64,000 nucleotides of DNA from Enterobacter sp. 638 (GCF_000016325.1 NC_009436.1:4454713-4518712); one strand, 5' to 3'. Numbered from the stretch's first letter, positions 23,046 through 34,668 are shown. A program made the numbers and translations. The notes: generated by a model from the letters alone, not told the origin.

Positions 23046-24551
23046 TTACTCCTGATTCACGCGATTAAGCTTGCCCACAGCGGCAGCCATCAGAACTTCC
23101 TGGGTGGCCTGCTCGCGAGTGAATTCACCGCCGAGATGCCCTTCATGCATGACGATAATGCGATCGCTCATGCCTAATACTTCTGGCATCTCGGAAGAGA
23201 CCAGAATGATGCTCAGCCCGTCAGCCTTAAACTGGTTGATCAGCTGATAAATCTCTTTCTTGGCGCCGACGTCCACGCCACGAGTGGGCTCATCGAGGAT
23301 CAGCACTTTTGGACGCGTCATCAGACCGCGCGCAATCGCCACTTTCTGCTGATTACCGCCGGAAAGCAGGCCGATAGCCTGTTCCATCGAAGGCGTTTTC
23401 ACATTGAACAGGCGGATAAAATCGCTGACCGCCTGCTGTTCGTCTTTATGTTTTAAGCCACCGCCGTTACGGCTGAAATAGCGCAGCGCGGTCAGAGACA
23501 TGTTCTCTTTAACCGACATGCCCAGCACCAGGCCATCGCGTTTACGGTCTTCAGAGATATAAACGATGCCGTTTGCGAGCCCATCCTGCGGAGAACGGGT
23601 AACAACTTCATGACCGTTGAGCGTGACGTAACCGCTGGTACGCGGCAGCGCGCCGTACAGCACTTTCATTAATTCGGTACGACCCGCGCCCATCAGGCCC
23701 GCCACACCCAGGATTTCACCCTGGCGCAGCGTAAAGGAGACATTGTCGACGCCAGGACCGCATAGATTATCCACCTTCAGGCGGACGTCACCCGGCGCTT
23801 TATCCAGTCGCGGATACTGATCTTCGAGCTTGCGCCCCACCATCATTTCGATCAGCGAATCTTCGGTCAGAGAGGCCACCTCGCGCTCGGCAATAAACTG
23901 CCCGTCGCGGAACACGGTAACGTCATCGCAAATCTCGAAAATCTCTTTCATGCGGTGAGAGATATAAACAATGCCACGTCCCTGCGATTTCAACTCGCGG
24001 ATGACGCGGAATAAAGATTCGGTTTCGGTATCGGTGAGTGCATCAGTCGGTTCATCCATGACGATGACTTTTGACTCGAAGCTCAAGACTTTCGCGATTT
24101 CCACCATCTGCTGGTCGCCGATCGAAAGATCGCCCACCAGACGGTCGCTCTTGAAGCGCAGATTCAGTTTCGCCAGTAGTTTGTCGGCTTCGGCATACAT
24201 CAACTTCCAGTCGATGTTGCCAAAGCGGCCCACGAATTCGCGGCCAAGAAAGATATTTTCGGCAATGGTGAGCTGCGGGATCAGGTTTAATTCCTGGTGG
24301 ATAATGCCGATTCCGGCTTCCTGTGAGGATTTCGCTCCGGTGAAGGTGGTTTCTTTCCCTAGCCACACCAGCGAACCCGCATCGCGTTGATAGATGCCGG
24401 TCAGCACTTTCATCATGGTGGATTTGCCAGCGCCGTTTTCACCTACCAGCGCCATCACGCGACCGGCGTAAACATTCAGCGCCGCGCCAGAGAGGGCTTT
24501 TACGCCCGGGAACGATTTATCGATCCCTTTGAGTTGTAATAATGCGTCCAT
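23046..24551 (-). CDS. rbsA: Ribose ABC transporter ATPase (two NBDs)
   Basis: Energises ribose import. The 501-residue product carries two fused nucleotide-binding domains: N-terminal Walker [10 protein letters not shown], signature [16 protein letters not shown] and Walker B VIVMDEPT; the C-terminal copy has a degenerate Walker A (GLMGAGRTE) with signature [15 protein letters not shown] and [11 protein letters not shown], as usual for sugar importers of this class. Start at ATG 24551 (MDALLQLKG) gives E. coli length; a longer frame overlapping rbsD is rejected. Confidence 0.97.
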   Translation of the reverse strand: MDALLQLKGIDKSFPGVKALSGAALNVYAGRVMALVGENGAGKSTMMKVLTGIYQRDAGSLVWLGKETTFTGAKSSQEAGIGIIHQELNLIPQLTIAENIFLGREFVGRFGNIDWKLMYAEADKLLAKLNLRFKSDRLVGDLSIGDQQMVEIAKVLSFESKVIVMDEPTDALTDTETESLFRVIRELKSQGRGIVYISHRMKEIFEICDDVTVFRDGQFIAEREVASLTEDSLIEMMVGRKLEDQYPRLDKAPGDVRLKVDNLCGPGVDNVSFTLRQGEILGVAGLMGAGRTELMKVLYGALPRTSGYVTLNGHEVVTRSPQDGLANGIVYISEDRKRDGLVLGMSVKENMSLTALRYFSRNGGGLKHKDEQQAVSDFIRLFNVKTPSMEQAIGLLSGGNQQKVAIARGLMTRPKVLILDEPTRGVDVGAKKEIYQLINQFKADGLSIILVSSEMPEVLGMSDRIIVMHEGHLGGEFTREQATQEVLMAAAVGKLNRVNQE

Positions 24552-24558
24552 GACGGCC

Positions 24559-24978
24559 TCAGAACGTGACGCCAGCACAGAGAATGATATTCGCATACGG
24601 GGAACACTCCCCGCTGCGAATCACCGCCTGACTGTCTGCGGTTTGTTGTTTGAACTGTTCGTGCGTCGTGTAACGAATTTCTATGGTGTTTCCCTGGTGT
24701 TGTTGCAGTTGCTCTATGTGGCCGAGCAACGTTTCGTGGAGTTGCGGATTATGTTGTTTAATTTCCGTCGCGAGAATGGCTGTCTCAACCTGCATCTCCG
24801 CCGTCACCACATCAAGTACCTGCATAAACGAGGGAACACCCTGCGTTAATGCCATATCAATACGTGTTGTGCTGTGCGGAACCGGTAAGCCTGCATCGCA
24901 AACCACCAGCGTATCGGTATGCCCAAGACGGGAAATAACCGATGAGATTTCAGAATTGAGTACCGTGCCTTTCTTCAT
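24559..24978 (-). CDS. rbsD: D-ribose pyranase
   Basis: Interconverts beta-pyranose and beta-furanose forms of ribose so that RbsK receives the furanose. 139 residues as in E. coli, with the catalytic His20 segment [15 protein letters not shown] and the C-terminal [19 protein letters not shown]. First gene of rbsDACBKR; GTGGAG ribosome site 8-13 bases upstream. Confidence 0.97.
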   Translation of the reverse strand: MKKGTVLNSEISSVISRLGHTDTLVVCDAGLPVPHSTTRIDMALTQGVPSFMQVLDVVTAEMQVETAILATEIKQHNPQLHETLLGHIEQLQQHQGNTIEIRYTTHEQFKQQTADSQAVIRSGECSPYANIILCAGVTF

Positions 24979-24992
24979 TTTCTTGCTCCACT

Positions 24993-25008
24993 AGCGAAAC
25001 GTTTCGCT
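24993..25008. promoter_or_regulatory. RbsR operator 1 (perfect palindrome)
   Basis: AGCGAAACGTTTCGCT, a 16-bp perfect palindrome of LacI-family type, 15 bases before the rbsD ATG and overlapping the expected transcription start. A -10 like TACACT lies at 25015-25020 on the minus strand. Confidence 0.85.
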
Positions 25009-25071
25009 GAAATAAGTGTAGCCGTAAGAGTGTTCAGAAAACCATCATGACGTAACAGAATTGTGATCGAC

Positions 25072-25087
25072 GTCGAAACGTTTCGCT
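25072..25087. promoter_or_regulatory. RbsR operator 2 (14 of 16 match)
   Basis: A second copy of the rbs palindrome, differing only in its first two bases, centred 79 bp from operator 1 and upstream of the promoter. A TGTGATC CRP half-site lies just beside it (25062-25068). Two operators suggest repression by looping; this is inference. Confidence 0.7.
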
Positions 25088-25122
25088 AAGTAAAATCTGA
25101 AGGGAAAAACACAAAGAAAAAT

Positions 25123-25148
25123 ACCGGGTGAGCGTTGCGCTTCCCGGC
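25123..25148 (-). terminator. kup terminator
   Basis: Minus-strand GCCGGG...CCCGGT outer stem with an inner AGCG/CGCT pairing, followed by an imperfect T-run, 15 bases after the kup stop. It separates kup from the rbs promoter. Confidence 0.7.
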
Positions 25149-25162
25149 ATTCATGCGGCGAT

Positions 25163-27031
25163 TTAAATCTCGACCTGCGTTCCTAATTCAATCACACGGT
25201 TAGGCGGAATCTCAAACTGATCCGGCGCACGCAGGGCGTTACGTTGCAGAATAAGATACAGCTTGCCACGCAGGCGCAGATACCATGGACGTTTGCCGAC
25301 AATCAGCGACTCGTGCGACATAAAGAACGAGGTTTCCATCATGCGACAGCTCAGCCCTTCGAGACCGCAGCGGTGGAAGACCTCTTCCACGTTTGGCGTT
25401 TCGCGCCAACCGTAGCTTGCCACCACGCGCCAGAACGTCGGGGATAATTGTTCTATCTGTACGCGACGAACGTTATGCACGTAAGGCGCATCTTCGGTCC
25501 GAAGCGTCAGCAAAATCACGCGTTCGTGCAGCACTTTGTTGTGCTTGAGGTTATGCATCAGCGCAAACGGAATAACTTTTTGCGCTCGTGACATGTATAC
25601 CGCGGTGCCAGGTACGCGTACCGGCGGTGATTTCTCCAGCGAGGCAATCATCGCCTCGAGAGAATTACCATGCTCATGCATGCGACGCAGCAGGCGGAAT
25701 CGCTCGCTTTTCCACGTTGTCATCACGATGAACATCACCAGACCCAGCGTCAACGGCAGCCAGCCACCCGAGACGATTTTATCCAGGTTTGCCGAGAACA
25801 GTGGCAAATCAATACACAGCAGCCCCACCAGAATCAGCGCCACCAGGAACTTATTCCAGTGCCAGTTCCGGTACGCCACGGTGGTCGACAGAATCGACGT
25901 AAGCACCATCGTGCCCGTGACGGCAATACCGTACGCCGCCGCCAGATTGCTGGAGTGTTCAAAGCTGACAATCACGATCACCACGGCAACATAAAGCAGC
26001 CAGTTAATGAACGGGATGTAGATCTGACCGGATTCCATCTCAGAGGTATGAATAATGCGCATCGGCGACAAATACCCGAGGCGAACCGCCTGACGTGTCA
26101 ACGAAAACACGCCAGAGATCACAGCCTGAGACGCGATAACGGTCGCCAACGTGGCGATAATCAACATCGGCACCAACGCCCAGTCCGGTGCCAGCAGGAA
26201 GAACGGGTTTTTGATTGCCTCAGGGTTTTTCAGCAGCAGCGCCCCCTGACCGAAGTAATTCAGCACCAGAGACGGCAAGACCACGGTAAACCATGCGAGG
26301 CGAATCGGCAGCTTCCCGAAGTGACCCATATCCGCATATAGCGCTTCGACGCCGGTAATAGAAAGCACGACCGCGCCAAGGGCAACAAACGAAACGGTTT
26401 TGTATTCCAGGAAGAAATGGACCGCCCAGATAGGGTTAAGGGCCTGCAGCACTTCTGGGTTGCCCATAATTCCGCGCAAACCCAGTGCCGCCAGGATCAG
26501 GAACCAGGCCAGCATAATCGGGGCAAACAGCTTACCCACCAGCCCTGTTCCATGTTTCTGAATCGCAAAAAGCAGGGTCAGGACAATAATGGCGAGCGGA
26601 ACCACCCAGGTATCGAGCTGCGGCGCGATAATCTCCAGCCCCTCGATCGCCGAAAGCACCGAAATCGCAGGGGTGATCACCACTTCCCCATAGAAGAAGC
26701 TGCCACCAATCAATCCGATGATCACCAGGAAAGAGGTCATTCTTGCCGACGTGTTACGACCCGCCAGGGACATCAACGTCAGGATCCCGCCTTCACCGGC
26801 GTTATCCGCGCGCATGACAAACGAGAGATATTTAAGCGAGACCACCAGAATCAGCAGCCAGAAGATGAGTGACAAAAAGCCAAACACGGCGTCACGTTCG
26901 ACACCAAAACCAAACTGACCGGACAGACATTCGCGAAGCGTGTAAAGCGGGCTGGTGCCAATGTCACCGTAGACAACCCCAATAGCCGCAAGCGTTATAG
27001 CGCGTAATGATTGCTTATTATCAGTGCTCAT
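25163..27031 (-). CDS. kup: Low-affinity potassium uptake protein Kup (TrkD)
   Basis: Inner-membrane K+:H+ symporter of the KUP/HAK/KT family, important at low pH. 622 residues as in E. coli: about 12 membrane helices in the first 430 residues, with the family signature [17 protein letters not shown] near the N-terminus, then a cytoplasmic C-terminal domain. ATG start at 27031. Divergent from ravA with a 222-bp gap. Confidence 0.97.
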   Translation of the reverse strand: MSTDNKQSLRAITLAAIGVVYGDIGTSPLYTLRECLSGQFGFGVERDAVFGFLSLIFWLLILVVSLKYLSFVMRADNAGEGGILTLMSLAGRNTSARMTSFLVIIGLIGGSFFYGEVVITPAISVLSAIEGLEIIAPQLDTWVVPLAIIVLTLLFAIQKHGTGLVGKLFAPIMLAWFLILAALGLRGIMGNPEVLQALNPIWAVHFFLEYKTVSFVALGAVVLSITGVEALYADMGHFGKLPIRLAWFTVVLPSLVLNYFGQGALLLKNPEAIKNPFFLLAPDWALVPMLIIATLATVIASQAVISGVFSLTRQAVRLGYLSPMRIIHTSEMESGQIYIPFINWLLYVAVVIVIVSFEHSSNLAAAYGIAVTGTMVLTSILSTTVAYRNWHWNKFLVALILVGLLCIDLPLFSANLDKIVSGGWLPLTLGLVMFIVMTTWKSERFRLLRRMHEHGNSLEAMIASLEKSPPVRVPGTAVYMSRAQKVIPFALMHNLKHNKVLHERVILLTLRTEDAPYVHNVRRVQIEQLSPTFWRVVASYGWRETPNVEEVFHRCGLEGLSCRMMETSFFMSHESLIVGKRPWYLRLRGKLYLILQRNALRAPDQFEIPPNRVIELGTQVEI

Positions 27032-27202
27032 AGACTAGTCTTTTCGTTGTAGAACAAATGTGTGCTGAGTCCCTTGGCCCACAAAAAGGCGCACAGTATG
27101 CACGATTAATCGCAAGATCGTATCCCTAAATGCAACCGCTTTAATTTAGCGCAAAGAAAATAGCGCCGTACTTCAGTCTATTACCAGCCCATGCCGAAAC
27201 GT

Positions 27203-27209
27203 CTATACT
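27203..27209 (+). promoter_or_regulatory. ravA promoter -10, sigma-S type
   Basis: CTATACT, the preferred -10 of RpoS-dependent promoters, about 45 bases before the ravA start. Stationary-phase RpoS induction of ravA-viaA is known in E. coli. Confidence 0.6.
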
Positions 27210-27253
27210 CGCATCAAATAGCTGCAACGACAGCGAAAGGACGCAAAACTATT

Positions 27254-28750
27254 ATGGCTCACTCACATTTATTAGCAGAAAGAATTTCCCGCCTCAGCAG
27301 CGCGCTGGAGAAAGGCCTTTTCGAGCGTAGCCATGCGATTCGCTTGTGTTTGTTGGCCGCGCTGAGCGGTGAAAGCGTCTTTTTACTCGGCCCTCCCGGC
27401 ATAGCAAAAAGTCTGATCGCCCGCCGCCTGAAGTTCGCCTTTCAAAATGCACGCGCCTTTGAATATTTGATGACCCGTTTCTCCACGCCAGAAGAGGTGT
27501 TTGGCCCGCTGTCGATTCAGGCGCTCAAAGATGAAGGGCGCTATCAGCGTTTAACGGCTGGCTATCTCCCCGAAGCAGAAATCGTTTTTCTGGATGAGAT
27601 CTGGAAAGCTGGTCCCGCCATCCTGAATACGCTGCTCACCGCCATCAACGAACGCCGCTTTCGCAACGGCGCGTACGAAGAAAAAATCCCGATGCGTTTG
27701 CTGGTGGCCGCATCCAATGAACTGCCGGAAGCAGATAACAGCCTTGAGGCGTTGTATGACCGCATGTTGATTCGCCTGTGGCTGGACAAAGTTCAGGACA
27801 AATCCAATTTCCGCTCGATGCTCGTGAGCCAGCAGGATGAAAATGAAAATCCGGTTTCGCCTTCGCTACAGGTGACTGACGAAGAGTATCAGCAGTGGCA
27901 GCAGGATATCGGCAAGATAAAGCTGCCCGATTCGGTGTTTGAGCTGATCTTCATGCTGCGCCAGCAGTTGGATTTACTGCCGTCAGCACCCTATGTGTCA
28001 GACCGTCGTTGGAAAAAAGCCATTCGCCTGTTGCAGTCGAGCGCGTTATTCAGTGGGAGAGATGCCGTCGCCCCGATCGACCTTATCCTGCTAAAAGACT
28101 GCCTGTGGCACGATGCAGAAGGCATGAATCTCATGCAACAGCAGTTGGATGTTTTGATGACCGGGCACGCATGGGGACAGCAGACCATGCTTAACCAGCT
28201 GGGAGCCATCACTCAGCGACGCATCCAGCTTCAGCAGCAGCAAAGTGATAAAACTGCGCTTAAAGTCAGTCGCCTCGGCGGGATGTTCTCGCGTAAACCT
28301 CACTATGAACTCCCCACGGAACTGACTGAAACCTCGCTGACGCTTCTGCTCCAGCAGCCGCTGAAGCTCCACGATATGCAGGTGGTGCACATCACTTTGG
28401 AGCGCGAAGCGCTGGCGCAGTGGCTGGACAAAAGCGGCGAGATCCGCGGAAAGCTAAACGGGATCGGCTTTGCGCAGATCCTGAATCTGGAAGTGGATAC
28501 CAGCCAGCATCTGGTGATCCGCGATGTCAGTCTACAAGGATCACGCCTTGCCCTGCCAGGCAACGCTGCCGAGAACGTGCCGGAAGAGATCAAACAGCAG
28601 CTGGAAGCGCTGGATACCGAGTGGCACCAGCAACATACGCGCTTCAGTGAGCAGCAAAAATGCCTCTTTGTGCACAGCGACTGGTTGGGTCGTATCGAAG
28701 CCAGCCTGCAGGATGTCAGCGCGCAGATTAAACAGGCGCGTCAATGCTAA
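27254..28750 (+). CDS. ravA: MoxR-family AAA+ ATPase RavA
   Basis: Forms hexamers that bind the inducible lysine decarboxylase LdcI and, with ViaA, act on respiratory complexes such as fumarate reductase and Nuo. The 498-residue product has Walker A GPPGIAKS (about 47-54), Walker B VFLDEI, sensor ASNELPEAD, then the triple-helical and LARA domains. Start at ATG 27254 (MAHSHLL) gives E. coli length with AAAGGA upstream; an extended frame from 27191 would include the promoter. Overlaps viaA by seven bases. Confidence 0.97.
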   Translation: MAHSHLLAERISRLSSALEKGLFERSHAIRLCLLAALSGESVFLLGPPGIAKSLIARRLKFAFQNARAFEYLMTRFSTPEEVFGPLSIQALKDEGRYQRLTAGYLPEAEIVFLDEIWKAGPAILNTLLTAINERRFRNGAYEEKIPMRLLVAASNELPEADNSLEALYDRMLIRLWLDKVQDKSNFRSMLVSQQDENENPVSPSLQVTDEEYQQWQQDIGKIKLPDSVFELIFMLRQQLDLLPSAPYVSDRRWKKAIRLLQSSALFSGRDAVAPIDLILLKDCLWHDAEGMNLMQQQLDVLMTGHAWGQQTMLNQLGAITQRRIQLQQQQSDKTALKVSRLGGMFSRKPHYELPTELTETSLTLLLQQPLKLHDMQVVHITLEREALAQWLDKSGEIRGKLNGIGFAQILNLEVDTSQHLVIRDVSLQGSRLALPGNAAENVPEEIKQQLEALDTEWHQQHTRFSEQQKCLFVHSDWLGRIEASLQDVSAQIKQARQC

Positions 28751-30195
28751 CGCTGGATACGCTGAATGTGATGCTGGCCGTTGGAGAAGAGGGGTTGATC
28801 GAAGAGGTCGTGCTTACCCTACTCGCTTCTCCGCAGCTGGCCGCTTTCTTTGAAAAATTCCCCCGTATCAAAAAGGCCGTTACCGACGACCTGCCGCGCT
28901 GGCGCGATAGCCTGCGCAGACGTCTCAAAGAGACCGAAGTCCCGCCTGAACTGACGGAAGAGGTGGAGTGCTATCAGCAATGCCAGCGGTTATCAACACC
29001 CCAGTTCATGGTTCAACTACCTCAAATCCTGACGCTACTCGATAAGGTGCACTCTCCTTATGCGGCTCAGGCCCGCAAGCTGGTGACGGACAACGCGACA
29101 TTCACCCCGGCGTTGCATACCCTGTTTCTGCAGCGCTGGCGGCTGAGCCTGGTAGTACAAACCACGTCACTCAACCAGCAGCTTCTGGAAGAGGAACGTG
29201 AACAACTGCTTAGTGAAGTTCAGGAACGCATGACGCTGACCGGGCAACTGGAACAGGTGCTGGTGGAAAATGAAAATTCTGCCGGACGTCTGTGGGATAT
29301 GAGCGCCGGACAAATCAAACGCGGTGATTATCAGCTGATTGTGAAATACGGCGATTTTCTGGCGCAACAACCCGAACTCATGCAGCTCGCAGAGCAGCTT
29401 GGTCGTTCGCGAGAAGCCAAGTCAGTGCCGAAAAAAGACGCCCCAATGGAAACCTTCCGCACGCTGGTGCGCGAGCCCGCCACCGTACCGGAGCAGGTGG
29501 ACGGGTTACAGCAGAGTGACGATATTTTACGCCTGTTGCCGACCGAACTGGCGACGCTGGGCATCACCGAACTGGAATATGAATTTTACCGTCGCCTGGT
29601 GGAGAAACAGCTGCTCACCTATCGCCTGCAGGGTGAATCCTGGCATGAGAAAATCAGCCAGCGCCCGGTCGTTCATCAGGATTTTGACGAACAGCCACGC
29701 GGCCCCTTTATTGTCTGCGTTGATACCTCGGGTTCGATGGGCGGTTTCAACGAGCAGTGCGCCAAAGCGTTTTGTCTGGCACTGATGCGCGTCGCCCTCG
29801 CAGACCGGCGTCGCTGCTTTATTATGCTGTTTTCCAGTGAAGTCGTAGGCTATGAGTTAACGGCTGAACAAGGCATCGAACAGGCGATCCGCTTTTTGAG
29901 CCAGCGCTTTCGCGGCGGGACGGATATCGCCAGCTGTTTTCGTTCCATCATCGAACGAATGCAGGGCGGCGACTGGTATGACGCCGACGCAGTAGTGATT
30001 TCTGATTTTATTGCCCAGCGATTGCCGGACGACGTGGTGGCAAAAGTGAAGTCTTTGCAGCGGGATCAACAACATCGCTTTCATGCCGTGGCGATGTCTG
30101 CACATGGAAAACCCGGCATCATGCGCATTTTCGATCATATCTGGCGCTTTGATACCGGGTTACGCAGCCGTCTTATCCGACGCTGGAAACGCTAA
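28744..30195 (+). CDS. viaA: VWA-domain protein ViaA, RavA partner
   Basis: Stimulates RavA ATPase activity and, with it, modulates respiratory complexes and aminoglycoside sensitivity. The 483-residue product is helical in its first two thirds and ends in a von Willebrand A domain with the MIDAS motif DTSGSMGG and a later GGTD threonine-aspartate. Starts within the last codons of ravA (overlapping stop), so translation is coupled. Its TAA abuts the stop of asnA on the other strand with no gap. Confidence 0.97.
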   Translation: MLTLDTLNVMLAVGEEGLIEEVVLTLLASPQLAAFFEKFPRIKKAVTDDLPRWRDSLRRRLKETEVPPELTEEVECYQQCQRLSTPQFMVQLPQILTLLDKVHSPYAAQARKLVTDNATFTPALHTLFLQRWRLSLVVQTTSLNQQLLEEEREQLLSEVQERMTLTGQLEQVLVENENSAGRLWDMSAGQIKRGDYQLIVKYGDFLAQQPELMQLAEQLGRSREAKSVPKKDAPMETFRTLVREPATVPEQVDGLQQSDDILRLLPTELATLGITELEYEFYRRLVEKQLLTYRLQGESWHEKISQRPVVHQDFDEQPRGPFIVCVDTSGSMGGFNEQCAKAFCLALMRVALADRRRCFIMLFSSEVVGYELTAEQGIEQAIRFLSQRFRGGTDIASCFRSIIERMQGGDWYDADAVVISDFIAQRLPDDVVAKVKSLQRDQQHRFHAVAMSAHGKPGIMRIFDHIWRFDTGLRSRLIRRWKR

Positions 30196-31188
30196 TTAAA
30201 GAAGAGAATCCACGCTCGCACGAACCTGCTGTGGCCATACTCCGCACTGAACCTGGCCAATATGGGAAAGTTGCAGCAGCAGCATCGTTAAACGAGACTG
30301 ACCAATCCCGCCGCCGATAGTCTGCGGCATCTCACCGCGAAGCAGCGCCTGGTGCCACTCGAGTTTCAGGCGATCTTCATCACCCGTCACCGCAAGCTGA
30401 CGTTTAAGCGCATCAGCATCCACGCGGATCCCCATTGAAGAAAGCTCAAACGCATCTTCAAGAATAGGGTTCCAGACCAGAATGTCGCCGTTCAACCCCG
30501 CGCGTTCGCTTTCACCGGAGGTGCTCCAGTCATCATAATCTGGCGCACGTACGTCATGACGTTTGCCGTCAGACAGTTTGCCCCCGATACCAATCAGGAA
30601 TACCGCGCCAAGCTCTTTAGCGATCGCACGCTCACGGCCTTTTGCATCCAGATCCGGGAAACGGCTCAGCAGATCCTGACTGTGAATAAAGTGGATCGTG
30701 TCTGGCAGGAACGGTGTCAGACCGAACTCTTTACTGACGGCCGTTTCCGTCGCTTTGATTCCCGCATAAATCGCTTCTACGGTGGATTTCAGCGTACCGA
30801 CATGGCGTTCGCCATCACCCATGACGCGCTCCCAGTCCCACTGGTCAACGTAGACAGAATGAATGGCTGTTAGACGGTCTTCATCGGGGCGCAGGGCTTT
30901 CATGTGCGTGTAAAGCCCTTCCCCCGCGCTGAAGTCGTGTTGTCCTAAGGTTTGACGCTTCCATTTCGCCAGTGAATGAACCACTTCGAACTGGGCGTCT
31001 GGCAATGTTTTCACTTTGACCTGTACCGCTTTTTCGCAACCAGACAGGTTATCTTGCGTCCCATCACCTACGCGGCTGAGGATCGGTGCCTGCACTTCAA
31101 TCAGGCCCAGCTTCTCTTCAAGCTGACGTGAAAAATGGGATTTAACGAAGCTGATCTGGCGTTGTTTTACGATGTAAGCGGTTTTCAT
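30196..31188 (-). CDS. asnA: Aspartate-ammonia ligase (asparagine synthetase A)
   Basis: Makes asparagine from aspartate, ammonia and ATP. 330 residues as in E. coli, with the class II aminoacyl-tRNA synthetase-like core ([25 protein letters not shown] and the C-terminal [14 protein letters not shown]). Divergent from its regulator asnC, which activates it when asparagine is scarce; NAC also controls asnC in enterobacteria. Confidence 0.97.
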   Translation of the reverse strand: MKTAYIVKQRQISFVKSHFSRQLEEKLGLIEVQAPILSRVGDGTQDNLSGCEKAVQVKVKTLPDAQFEVVHSLAKWKRQTLGQHDFSAGEGLYTHMKALRPDEDRLTAIHSVYVDQWDWERVMGDGERHVGTLKSTVEAIYAGIKATETAVSKEFGLTPFLPDTIHFIHSQDLLSRFPDLDAKGRERAIAKELGAVFLIGIGGKLSDGKRHDVRAPDYDDWSTSGESERAGLNGDILVWNPILEDAFELSSMGIRVDADALKRQLAVTGDEDRLKLEWHQALLRGEMPQTIGGGIGQSRLTMLLLQLSHIGQVQCGVWPQQVRASVDSLL

Positions 31189-31277
31189 TTTTATACTCCT
31201 GCGTCCTGTTGGTATTGATTAAGCAACAAAACAGGGCCTCAATTCAATAATCCAACAACAAAAAGCCACGTTCACTT

Positions 31278-31305
31278 TTGATTCGATAAAATAAGAGGCT
31301 AGAAT
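31278..31305 (+). promoter_or_regulatory. asnC promoter
   Basis: -35 TTGATT (31278-31283) and -10 TAGAAT (31300-31305), 16-bp spacer, 33 bases before the asnC start. It lies in the 150-bp asnA-asnC control region. Confidence 0.6.
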
Positions 31306-31338
31306 AGAGTGATTACTCATTCTTCATAAGAAAAAATG

Positions 31339-31797
31339 ATGGAAAATTATCAGATCGATAATCTGGACCGCGGCATCCTTGAAGCATTAATGGCGAATGC
31401 GCGTACCGCTTACGCCGAACTGGCAAAACAATTTGGCGTGAGCCCAGGCACAATTCACGTTCGGGTAGAGAAGATGAAGCAGGCCGGGATCATTACCGGA
31501 GCGCGAATTGACGTCAGCCCTAAGCAGTTGGGTTATGACGTGTGCTGCTTCATTGGCATTATTCTGAAAAGTGCAAAAGATTATCCGTCAGCGCTGGCAA
31601 GACTCGAGAGCCTGGAAGAGGTGACAGAAGCCTATTACACCACAGGGCACTACAGCATCTTTATTAAGGTCATGTGCCGATCGATCGACGCCCTGCAACA
31701 GGTACTTATCAACAAGATCCAAACAATTGATGAAATTCAGTCCACCGAGACACTGATCTCCCTGCAGAACCCGATCATGCGTACCATCCGCCCGTAA
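31339..31797 (+). CDS. asnC: Asparagine-responsive regulator AsnC (Lrp/AsnC family)
   Basis: 152-residue Lrp-type regulator: winged helix-turn-helix at about 6-60 (LAKQFGVSPGTIHVRVEKMK) and a C-terminal RAM domain that binds asparagine and builds octamers. Activates asnA and represses itself. The second of two adjacent ATGs is used, matching E. coli (MENY). Tandem with mioC; transcription through this pair approaches oriC. Confidence 0.97.
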   Translation: MENYQIDNLDRGILEALMANARTAYAELAKQFGVSPGTIHVRVEKMKQAGIITGARIDVSPKQLGYDVCCFIGIILKSAKDYPSALARLESLEEVTEAYYTTGHYSIFIKVMCRSIDALQQVLINKIQTIDEIQSTETLISLQNPIMRTIRP

Positions 31798-31818
31798 CAG
31801 GGCGTTTTAATCACCACA

Positions 31819-31827
31819 TTTTCCACA
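31819..31827 (+). promoter_or_regulatory. DnaA box at the mioC promoter
   Basis: TTTTCCACA, which fits the relaxed consensus TTWTNCACA, 60 bp before mioC. In E. coli a DnaA box here represses mioC transcription into oriC. Confidence 0.6.
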
Positions 31828-31886
31828 GGTAGATCCCAGCTCACTCACAGCGTACAATGATCCCCTCTTTATATGAGCGAGCGATC

Positions 31887-32336
31887 ATGGCAGATATAAC
31901 TCTTATCAGTGGCAGTACTCTTGGCGGCGCAGAATACGTTGCAGAACATTTGGCCGAAAAGCTCGAAGATGCTGGGTTTTCGACCGAAACACTGCACGGC
32001 CCGTTACTGGAAGATCTTCCTACTGATGGGATTTGGCTGCTGATCACGTCAACGCATGGCGCTGGCGATATCCCGGACAATCTGCAACCTCTTTATGATG
32101 AGCTACTTGAGCAGCAACCGAGCCTGACCGCCGTGCGTTTTGGTGCAGTGGGTATCGGTAGCCGCGAATATGACACTTTTTGCGGTGCTGTAGAGAAAGT
32201 AGAAGCTGCGATCGCGTCCTGCGGTGCAAAACAGATCGGCGAAACACTGAAGATCAACGTCCTCGATCACGATATTCCAGAGGATCCAGCCGAAGAATGG
32301 TTGAGTGAATGGAAAAATTTACTCAAAAATGATTAA
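31887..32336 (+). CDS. mioC: Flavodoxin-like protein MioC
   Basis: 149-residue FMN-binding flavodoxin, implicated in E. coli in biotin synthase electron transfer; historically named for its position beside oriC. The phosphate-binding loop GSTLGGAEYVAE lies at residues 9-20, and STHGAGDIPDN and GIGSREYDTFCGA complete the flavin site. Start at ATG 31887 (MADITLIS). Transcribed toward oriC and mnmG. Confidence 0.96.
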   Translation: MADITLISGSTLGGAEYVAEHLAEKLEDAGFSTETLHGPLLEDLPTDGIWLLITSTHGAGDIPDNLQPLYDELLEQQPSLTAVRFGAVGIGSREYDTFCGAVEKVEAAIASCGAKQIGETLKINVLDHDIPEDPAEEWLSEWKNLLKND

Positions 32337-32344
32337 ATATCACG

Positions 32345-32615
32345 CGATCAGATGTGGATAAGTCTGGTTAAAAGCTTGGATTAAGCAGTAGTTATCCAAC
32401 GTATAACTATTGCTTCCTTTTTGAGCTGTGGATAAGGTCACGATCTAACCCCAGCTTATACTGTCCAGGATCACCGATCATTCACAGCAAACGATCCTTT
32501 CTAACGTTATGATCTTCCTAATGAGATCCCGCTTATCCACAGAAACGTGCGATCCTAATAAGAGATCATAGTAAAACAGATCTCTAAATAAGAAGATCTT
32601 CTTTTTAATAGCCAA
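32345..32615. other. oriC: Chromosomal replication origin oriC
   Basis: Lies between mioC and mnmG as in E. coli. Contains three consensus DnaA boxes: R4 (32353-32361), an R2-position box (32427-32435) and R1 (32533-32541), plus a weaker TTATCCAAC at 32392-32400 in the R3 position. Next to R1 is the AT-rich unwinding element with three 13-mers on the minus strand starting GATCT (32555-32567, 32570-32582, 32586-32598). I count 12 GATC sites, for Dam methylation and SeqA binding. The box in the R2 position is full consensus, where K-12 has TTATACACA as I recall. Confidence 0.96.
32555..32598. other. oriC duplex-unwinding element
   Basis: Three AT-rich 13-mers reading, on the minus strand, GATCTTCTTATTT, GATCTGTTTTACT and GATCTCTTATTAG. 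Same order and place as the L, M and R 13-mers of E. coli. Confidence 0.88.
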
Positions 32616-32709
32616 GATCCCAATACTTTCTTGAAAGACTAAACTTGAGTAGAATCCACGGCCCGGGCTTAAATCCATTTTCAAACCGCTTTACGCAAGG
32701 CAGGAAAGC

Positions 32710-34599
32710 ATGTTTTATCAGGATCCTTTTGACGTCATCATCATTGGCGGGGGTCATGCAGGCACTGAGGCCGCCATGGCCGCAGCGCGTATGGGTCAAC
32801 AGACCCTGCTTTTGACACACAATATCGACACGCTGGGACAAATGTCCTGTAATCCGGCGATTGGCGGCATTGGGAAAGGACACCTGGTAAAAGAAGTCGA
32901 TGCCCTCGGCGGCTTGATGGCGAAAGCGATCGATCATGCTGGAATCCAGTTTAGGATACTAAACGCGAGTAAAGGCCCGGCAGTCCGCGCCACCCGTGCT
33001 CAGGCAGACCGTGTGTTGTACCGGCAGGCGGTCCGTACTGCGCTGGAGAATCAACCTAACCTGATGATCTTCCAGCAGGCGGTTGAAGATCTGATCGTCG
33101 AAAACGATCGCGTTGTCGGCGCAGTGACCCAAATGGGACTCAAATTCCGCGCCAAAGCGGTTGTGTTAACTGTGGGGACTTTCCTCGACGGTAAAATTCA
33201 TATCGGTCTGGATAATTACAGCGGGGGCCGTGCTGGCGATCCGCCATCCATTTCACTGTCCCGTCGTTTGCGTGAGCTGCCGCTGCGCGTTAATCGCCTG
33301 AAGACAGGTACGCCGCCGCGCATTGACGCGCGCACTATCGATTTCAGCGTGCTGGCTCAGCAGCATGGTGACACGCCTATTCCTGTCTTCTCGTTCATGG
33401 GCAATGCTGCTCAGCATCCTCAACAGGTACCGTGTTACATCACGCATACCAACGAGAAAACCCATGATGTGATCCGCAATAACCTCGATCGCAGCCCGAT
33501 GTATGCCGGGGTGATCGAGGGGATCGGCCCACGTTATTGCCCGTCGATCGAAGACAAGGTGATGCGCTTTGCCGATCGTAACCAGCACCAGATCTTCCTG
33601 GAGCCGGAAGGCCTGACATCCAATGAAATTTATCCGAACGGCATCTCCACCAGCCTGCCGTTTGATGTGCAGATCCAAATCGTTCGTTCGATGCAGGGTA
33701 TGGAAAACGCAAAAATTGTGCGCCCTGGATACGCGATTGAGTACGATTTCTTCGACCCTCGCGATCTGAAACCGACGCTGGAAAGCAAATTTATTCAGGG
33801 TCTGTTCTTTGCCGGTCAAATTAACGGCACCACGGGTTACGAAGAAGCCGCTGCCCAAGGGCTGCTGGCGGGCTTGAACGCCGCTCGTTTTTCTGCCGAA
33901 AAAGAGGGCTGGGCGCCGCGTCGCGATCAGGCTTATCTTGGTGTTCTTGTTGACGATCTCAGCACCATGGGCACAAAAGAACCGTACCGCATGTTTACCT
34001 CGCGTGCGGAATATCGTTTGATGCTGCGCGAAGATAATGCCGATTTGCGTCTCACCGAAATGGGACGTGAGTTGGGTCTCGTTGATGACGAACGTTGGGC
34101 TCGTTTCAACGAAAAGCTGGAACGTATCGAAACCGAACGTCAGCGCCTGAAATCTACCTGGGTTAATCCGTTAGCCGATTCCGTTGCCGAAGTGAATGCT
34201 CACTTAGCAGCGCCGCTGTCGCGTGAAGCCAGCGGTGAAGATCTGTTACGTCGCCCCGGCATGACTTACGAACAACTGGTGCAGATGACACCATTTGCTC
34301 CGGGCCTTGACGATGCTGAAGCGGCTGAGCAGGTTGAAATTCAGATCAAATACGAAGGTTATATCGCTCGTCAGCAGGATGAGATCGAAAAACAGCAGCG
34401 CAACGAAAATACGCTGCTGCCAGAAATGCTGGATTATCGTCAGGTGACAGGGTTGTCTAACGAAGTGATTGCCAAACTAAACGATCACAAACCCGTCTCG
34501 ATCGGTCAGGCATCGCGAATTTCTGGCGTAACACCTGCAGCCATTTCCATTCTGCTGGTCTGGCTGAAAAAACAAGGTATGCTGCGCCGCAGCGCTTAA
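32710..34599 (+). CDS. mnmG: tRNA U34 carboxymethylaminomethyl-modification enzyme MnmG (GidA)
   Basis: FAD-dependent enzyme that with MnmE (also in this window) adds the cmnm5 group to wobble uridine 34 of several tRNAs. 629 residues as in E. coli: FAD loop [16 protein letters not shown] at 8-23, the GidA signatures [16 protein letters not shown] and [16 protein letters not shown], and the C-terminal helical tRNA/MnmE-binding domain. First gene right of oriC; its transcription is known to influence origin unwinding. Confidence 0.98.
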   Translation: MFYQDPFDVIIIGGGHAGTEAAMAAARMGQQTLLLTHNIDTLGQMSCNPAIGGIGKGHLVKEVDALGGLMAKAIDHAGIQFRILNASKGPAVRATRAQADRVLYRQAVRTALENQPNLMIFQQAVEDLIVENDRVVGAVTQMGLKFRAKAVVLTVGTFLDGKIHIGLDNYSGGRAGDPPSISLSRRLRELPLRVNRLKTGTPPRIDARTIDFSVLAQQHGDTPIPVFSFMGNAAQHPQQVPCYITHTNEKTHDVIRNNLDRSPMYAGVIEGIGPRYCPSIEDKVMRFADRNQHQIFLEPEGLTSNEIYPNGISTSLPFDVQIQIVRSMQGMENAKIVRPGYAIEYDFFDPRDLKPTLESKFIQGLFFAGQINGTTGYEEAAAQGLLAGLNAARFSAEKEGWAPRRDQAYLGVLVDDLSTMGTKEPYRMFTSRAEYRLMLREDNADLRLTEMGRELGLVDDERWARFNEKLERIETERQRLKSTWVNPLADSVAEVNAHLAAPLSREASGEDLLRRPGMTYEQLVQMTPFAPGLDDAEAAEQVEIQIKYEGYIARQQDEIEKQQRNENTLLPEMLDYRQVTGLSNEVIAKLNDHKPVSIGQASRISGVTPAAISILLVWLKKQGMLRRSA

Positions 34600-34668
34600 G
34601 TCTATGATAATCGTTGCCCGGCCACATTGTGTTGGCCGGGCCAACAATCCTCTCTACAGGTATTCACC

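Noticed and set aside
31819..32615. tandem GATC and DnaA-like repeats as a CRISPR or iteron array
   Set aside because: They are the known motifs of oriC and the mioC promoter, irregularly spaced and on both strands.
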